64,000 nt of DNA from Magnolia sinica (lineage: Eukaryota; Streptophyta; Magnoliopsida; Magnoliales; Magnoliaceae). A program made the position numbers and the translations under genes. This document shows, in pieces, positions 59,601-64,000 of this stretch (the first letter of the stretch is position 1; every line of letters starts with the position of its first letter). Under the pieces are notes generated by a model. The model did not search any database, was not told the origin of the DNA, and saw only the letters and a list, made by a program, of their open reading frames with translations. The stretch covers positions 27,014,501 to 27,078,500 of the forward strand of contig NC_080577.1 in NCBI RefSeq assembly GCF_029962835.1. Direction: 5' to 3'.

Positions 59601-62411
59601 GTATGAAACAATGTTTATGTGGGCCACTCCTTAGGAGCGATGTTGGTTAAATGGCCACATTGATAAACAATGATGGTTTAATGTCCACATTGTGACCTTC
59701 CCTTAAGCTTTATTCGGTCGATTCCTATTACTGAGGCCGATTCTTAAAACTGATTCTGGTTCTGATTATCAAGGCCGATTCCGATTGTCGATTCCAATTC
59801 TAATTGTCGAGGCCGATTTTGATTGTCGAGACCGATTTTGATTGCCGACGCCGATTGTCGAGACCTATATAATGTATTCATGGCCCATGGGCAAGGCCCA
59901 TTGTGATGTATTTGAGGCCCATGGGCAAGGCCCATTGTAATGTATTCATGGCCTATGGGCAAAGCCATTGTGATATGTATTAGGCCCATGATGTATAGCC
60001 CATTTGATGTATTCGAGACCCATGTGTAGGGCCCACATGTCATATATTTAGGGCCCGTGAGCAGGGCCCACCTATTGTGTATATGTGGCCCTTGAGTAAG
60101 GCCCATTGTATATTAGGCCTTTATGTGATATCGTGAGCCCATTATATGTTTGGCTCTATGTGGGTCATTCCTTAGGGGCAATGTTGGTTAAATGTCCACA
60201 TTGCCGAGGCCGATTGTTGATGCCAGTTATTAATATAGATTATAAGTATGTGACTGCATAACATCATGACACATGCCCATACGCATCATCCGCATGTTTG
60301 TTATGAGATGTGGTTGATCATTGCATATGTCATTGAGCATGTTGTTATGAGACTCCCTGATAGGCAGAGGTTATCTCACATGAGCGCACGGTATGCGCAG
60401 GATTAATGTATGACTGAATTGTATGACTTATACATCTTGCATTATGATTACTGTACGCCCTAGCGACATAAGGGCCATAACCTCCACAGGTATATCGTGG
60501 ATGGCCAGACGGGACACCAGAAATTTGTTCTAGCATCTGGCTGTCATAGATGGCCCTGGGTGAAAATCCTTAAACCCTCTTGGTACCAGAGGGTGCCTCA
60601 ACGTCGAGACAGAGTGGATACATTAGCGCCCGAGTGCCAAATACTAGGAGGCCGCATCTCCCACTGTGTCGTGGTCGGTTGGGAGGGGATGTGGCTTTAC
60701 CCACACGAGGGTATGGGGCAATACTAGGCTGAGTTTGACCAGCTCGTGAATGGGTCCGCTATCAACGTGCCGGATAGGTATTGGCAGACTATTGGCCAGG
60801 CGAATAGTGAGGTTTCTTACGCTCACTTGGACTGTGCTGCTGGGAGAGGGGCAGTGCCATTTGGAGTGTACTAAACCCCGGTGATGATCCCAGAGAGGAA
60901 CTGTACTGATATGTGGACTTATTGAGTAGGAGTTGCATACTCATTCATTCATTCATTCACTATCCACTCGGGCTGGTGGTGCGCAACTATTTGTTACATG
61001 TGCCTTCGCAATGGCCAGGATTTCAGTTGGGGCGCGCGACTAACCTAAGATCAGGAGTTTACCACATTGAGTATGACTATCCAAATTAAGTATGGGACTA
61101 GTTTGGATAGAAGTCTATTGTGATGGACCCCATAGCCTGCGATACTTCGTACTACCCTCCCGACTTCACACTCCAGCGTGGTCATTCCATTCGCACTGCA
61201 TGTTGCATTACATCTACGGCATATGGTACGGCTGATGTTATTTGTGCTACTCATCAGGAATGTATATTGCATTGCATTCTTTACATCTGATATTTGGCTC
61301 TTTATAACTCCTTATTTGCATAGTTGATTTGTATTGCGTATTCTAATATTGTATGACTCATGGACTTGTCAGTATTTTCGCTTACTCTGTTATCGTGTGA
61401 TTTATGATTTTGTCAGTACTTCTGTTTACTCTGATGATTCCTGATCTTGTCAGTATTTCTGTTTACTTTGATAATTCCTGATCACGTTAGTATTTCTATT
61501 TACTCTGACAATTCATGAACTTGTCAGTATTTCTGCTTATTCCAACATTGTACGATTTATGGATCACCGGTATTTCCGGTATTGTATGATTATGACATTG
61601 TATTGAATACTTAGCACTTACCTTGTGCACACACTTATACCACCCTCTAAACTTTATATAAGCTTATGCATGATAGATGCGTGCAGGTGATGCTAGGTTG
61701 CAGCAGTGTTGAGCTTGGAGCGTACAGTGGTCTTCTGGAGCTTGATTTTCAATTTATATATTTCCCTTTCAGCATTGTACTCAAATGATTATATTAGTAG
61801 ATATATTATGATGATGTTGCCTTTATGAATTGAGTAATCTTGTGGTTATGCTTATTATGAGTTAAATGTATATATATATATATATATAAATCCTCCTTGT
61901 AGGATCCCAGGATCGAAATCTGGCATATAGATGCTAGGAGCCGAGAATGGGGTACTACGGAGGTTGTCGGCACCGGATTCAGCAATCGGGATTCCTGTGA
62001 ATCCGATTTCCGGTTTGGGGCGTGATAGTAGTGAAGGAAAAGGGGACAAGGAAATTCCTACCGTTGAAACCTCCTTGGGGTTGACAATAATGTTTACATG
62101 CCATCTATACCATTCATAACGTCATTCCTACTGGGATTATTTGAGAACACAAATTTTACCCTGATTTAAAACTTTTGTGACCTACGAATATTTCAATTGT
62201 GTAAGTTCAATCTTCACGTTTTCGGCCCACTTGAGTATTAGATTTGGCTCATTTTTATACGGATGTCCTGAAATGATCTTATAAAACGGATTTCTCAAAA
62301 ACATCACGGTGGGTCTCACTTAGGTTTCCAACGTAGGAACTTCCTATGAAAGGCTTTTGCAGCAAATCTGCAGCATGATTTTTTCAAACACGGATTTCCT
62401 GCGAAAGCCTT

Positions 62412-62881
62412 TTACGCGCTCGAAACTTAGGTGGGGCACATCATAATGTTTTTGAGAAATCTACCCCATCCATCCATTTTTCCTTATCATTTTAGGGCAT
62501 TATCCCAAAATTGAGGCAGATCCAAATCTCAAGTGGACCACACCACAGGAAGCAACGGTGATAATGATTCTCACCGTTAAATATTTTTTAGGGCCCACCG
62601 TGATATTTATTTGACATCCAACCTATAGATGAGGTCATACAGACGTAGATGATGGAAAAAATAAATAAATATCAACTTGATCCAAAAATTTGGTAGCCCC
62701 AGGAAGTTTTTAATGGTGAAAGTTCAATCAACGCTGTGTGGCCCACTTGAAATTTTGATCTAAGTTTTGGGTTCATACCATAAAATTATTTTTAAAAATG
62801 TATAGACGGCATGGATTTATGACTAACATCTTGGTGAGAGCCACTTACATCCCAGCGGAAGAATTTCACGTGAAAAGGCAA
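62412..62881. mobile_element. MITE-like element of the CCACCGTGATG family
   Basis: The left side reads GCCTTTTACGCGCTCGAAAC then TTAGGTGGGGCACATCATAA. The complement of the right side reads GCCTTTTCACGTGAAATTC and continues to GTAAGTGGCTCTCACC. Internal words (CATCCAACCTATAGATGAGG, CTTGATCCAAAAATTTGGTA) are shared with the sister copies. Confidence 0.6.
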
Positions 62882-62993
62882 CTACCGCATCCTTGAGAGA
62901 GTTAGAGAATAGGGTGAAGAGGCGTGCGAGAGAAGGAAACTCGCTCTTTCAAGCTCGCGCTAAGAGCACCTTCATCCAAACCGTCTGCCTTAT

Positions 62994-63044
<51 letters not shown>

Positions 63045-63594
63045 AAACCAAATAAACCATTTAAAATAAAATGCTTGCTAAATATCAATTAAAATAATGA
63101 GAGACAACTCTAGCTGTTTGACTGTTGAACTTTTTAACATTTCCATTGAAAACGGAACTTTAAACCATCCACTCCATGAGGATTTAGTAGGGGTTTTCCA
63201 TGTCCACAATTTTGGATTCTTCATATCCAAACGATGGTCAACATCACTCCACGGAGCGTCAATTGAGCGAATACTGGAGAGATTGTTCATTACGATTCCA
63301 GCCACTGTCCATCCAAAGAGGCAGCATATGAATTTGGACCGTTCCGATTGATGTCTCTATAATCTAATCACATCTCAGACCAGAAAATGCACGTCTGGCA
63401 TGAGCCCAAATGAGAAAATAATCTTTTTATTGGTTTGGAACGTTCTTGCTCGTGAAGGTAAGCAAAACTTTTGAATTCGCATTTCGAAATCCTTTTGTGG
63501 GGTAAGCTACAATGAGGAAACCAAAAACTTCCATGCCTACCCACTGCAATTATCCAAATCAACACAAGGTTACGCAGGCGCTGTGTTCTGGTTG
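62882..63594. other. 3' flank of the PPR gene, with an (AT)n tract
   Basis: Contains an AT dinucleotide run at 62997-63039 and otherwise unique DNA. Frames on opposite strands at 63078-63351 overlap and show no domain. Part of it is likely the 3' UTR of the PPR gene. Confidence 0.5.
62997..63039. repeat. (AT)n microsatellite
   Basis: About 21 uninterrupted AT dinucleotides. Confidence 0.97.
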
Positions 63595-64000
63595 CTAGCC
63601 AAATTCCATGGGGTCAGGCGATTCTATTCCCACCTTTGGCCTCTCTGCCAATCCATCCATCATCATATATATCTTCTCCATCTCTGGTTGTGATCTATCT
63701 CCTACTTTAAATTCATGGACGATTTCATTCAAGTCTATAAGACTACTCCCGGGTGTTACTCTCACCCCTCTTTCCTTCATCATTCCCTTCACCTTAGCAA
63801 CATCCTCCCATCGACCCGCAACTGCAAACACATTCCATAGCAAAGCATAGCGAGAGCCGTTGTATGGTTCCAACTCAATTAGGCGCTTCGCTATCTGCTC
63901 TCCCAATTCAACATCCCCACGGAACCGACATGACCCAAGTAAGCTACTCCACACCATTGATTCTGACCCCTCAGGCATGTTCCTTAAGACCTCCTCTGCC
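63595..64000 (-). CDS. PLS-class pentatricopeptide repeat protein, C-terminal part
   Basis: The frame enters from beyond 64000 and ends at a TAG at 63595-63597, giving the last 134 residues. The sequence is that of the E and E+ motifs that follow the last PPR of plant RNA-editing factors: MPEGSESMVWSSLLGSCRFR, ELGEQIAKRLIELEP, YALLWNVFAVAGRWEDVAKV, then MMKERGVRVTPGSSLI and VHEFKVGDRSQPEMEKIY. It stops soon after E+ with no DYW deaminase domain. Such proteins bind organelle RNA in mitochondria or chloroplasts and recruit editing or processing partners. The PPR array and targeting peptide lie outside the window, so the target is unknown. Confidence 0.93.
   Translation of the reverse strand, partial: AEEVLRNMPEGSESMVWSSLLGSCRFRGDVELGEQIAKRLIELEPYNGSRYALLWNVFAVAGRWEDVAKVKGMMKERGVRVTPGSSLIDLNEIVHEFKVGDRSQPEMEKIYMMMDGLAERPKVGIESPDPMEFG

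Larger units (their letters stand above)
56187..62027 (+). mobile_element. Complete 5.84-kb solo LTR, family LTR-G, TSD GTAGT
   Basis: It begins TGTAAGACCCGTATACT and ends GGTTTGGGGCGTGATA. The sister copy at 30693 shows the intact end to be GGGCGTGACA, giving TG...CA. GTAGT flanks both ends (56182-56186 and 62028-62032). Inside are a GC-rich start, a CT tract (56890-56935), a field of ACCGTCCA/CACCATGATGTA repeats (56940-58680), a field of AGGCCCATTGATG repeats (58740-59600), CCGATT repeats (59705-59870) and a unique 3' part. No gag-pol genes. The 265-codon frame at 56331-57128 crosses the repeats and is not a gene. Such length is extreme for an LTR. Confidence 0.8.
56002..62325. mobile_element. 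MITE-like element split by the solo LTR-G
   Basis: The left piece (56002-56186) has AAATCTAGGTGGGGCCCACC and ATGATGTTTGTGAGAAA. The right piece (62028-62325), complemented, has AAACCTAAGTGAGACCCACC and GTGATGTTTTTGAGAAA. Together they make a foldback of the same family as 54282-54784. Inside the left piece a 41-bp segment beginning AGTACTTAATTGAGCCGTAG is repeated in tandem (56138 and 56168), and the LTR inserted in the second copy. Confidence 0.7.

Noticed and set aside
60497-60727. 76-codon forward frame
   Set aside because: Inside the solo LTR-G, and the matching region of the other copy does not keep it open.
63097-63351. Opposing frames at 63078-63351
   Set aside because: Neither strand shows a known domain. 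The region is the 3' flank of the PPR gene.

Overview
The window looks like intergenic-rich nuclear DNA of a flowering plant. It has split eukaryotic genes with GT-AG introns, a receptor-like cytoplasmic kinase and a PPR protein tail. It also carries plant-type retroelements (Ty3/gypsy, TRIM-like, SINE-like) and PIF/Harbinger, hAT-like and Mutator-like DNA elements. The many short elements rich in GTGGGCCCAC/ACCGTCCATCC words remind me of magnoliid genomes, but that placement is inference only. No bacterial, organellar or CRISPR content was seen.

Genes. There are two credible host genes, both on the minus strand. The first is a five-exon RLCK-VII (PBL27/PBS1-like) kinase at 12253-20059, about 417 codons, with every splice junction in phase. 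The second is the C-terminal end of a PLS-class PPR protein at 63595-64000, which runs off the right edge. A short reading frame at 48086-48559 carries an RNase H1 N-terminal-like (Cauli_VI-type) domain; its status is uncertain.

Layout. 1-5860: reverse copy of a very long LTR, here called LTR-G (ends TGTAAGACCC...GGGCGTGACA). 7275-8954: GGCCCA-rich tandem array and a hAT-like MITE. 9289-9427: SINE with clear target-site duplication (TSD). 12253-20059: kinase gene, its introns loaded with a TRIM-like mini-retroelement, SINE-like retroposons and MITEs. 20150-24036: a 3.9-kb inverted duplication of the kinase 5' region around an AT-rich loop. 24037-26831: extremely AT-rich DNA. 26832-30692: 5' part of a second long LTR family, LTR-T (TGTAACACCC...GGGTGTTACA). 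30693-37040: two LTR-G pieces meeting 3'-half to 5'-end. 37050-38660: AT-rich DNA and a minus-strand gypsy gag/RNase H remnant. 40850-43735: 3' part of a second LTR-T. 44783-47577: decayed PIF/Harbinger transposase plus MYB-like partner. 50508-51240: 60-bp minisatellite. 51347-54005: long-TIR foldback element holding a perfect solo LTR. 54026-62880: Mutator-like MITEs and a 5.84-kb solo LTR-G with a 5-bp TSD. 63595-64000: PPR tail.

The host genes do not form a pathway here. The main biological theme is heavy remodelling by transposons, especially around the 5' end and introns of an immune-type kinase gene, and the spread of GGCCCAC-type motifs by repeats.
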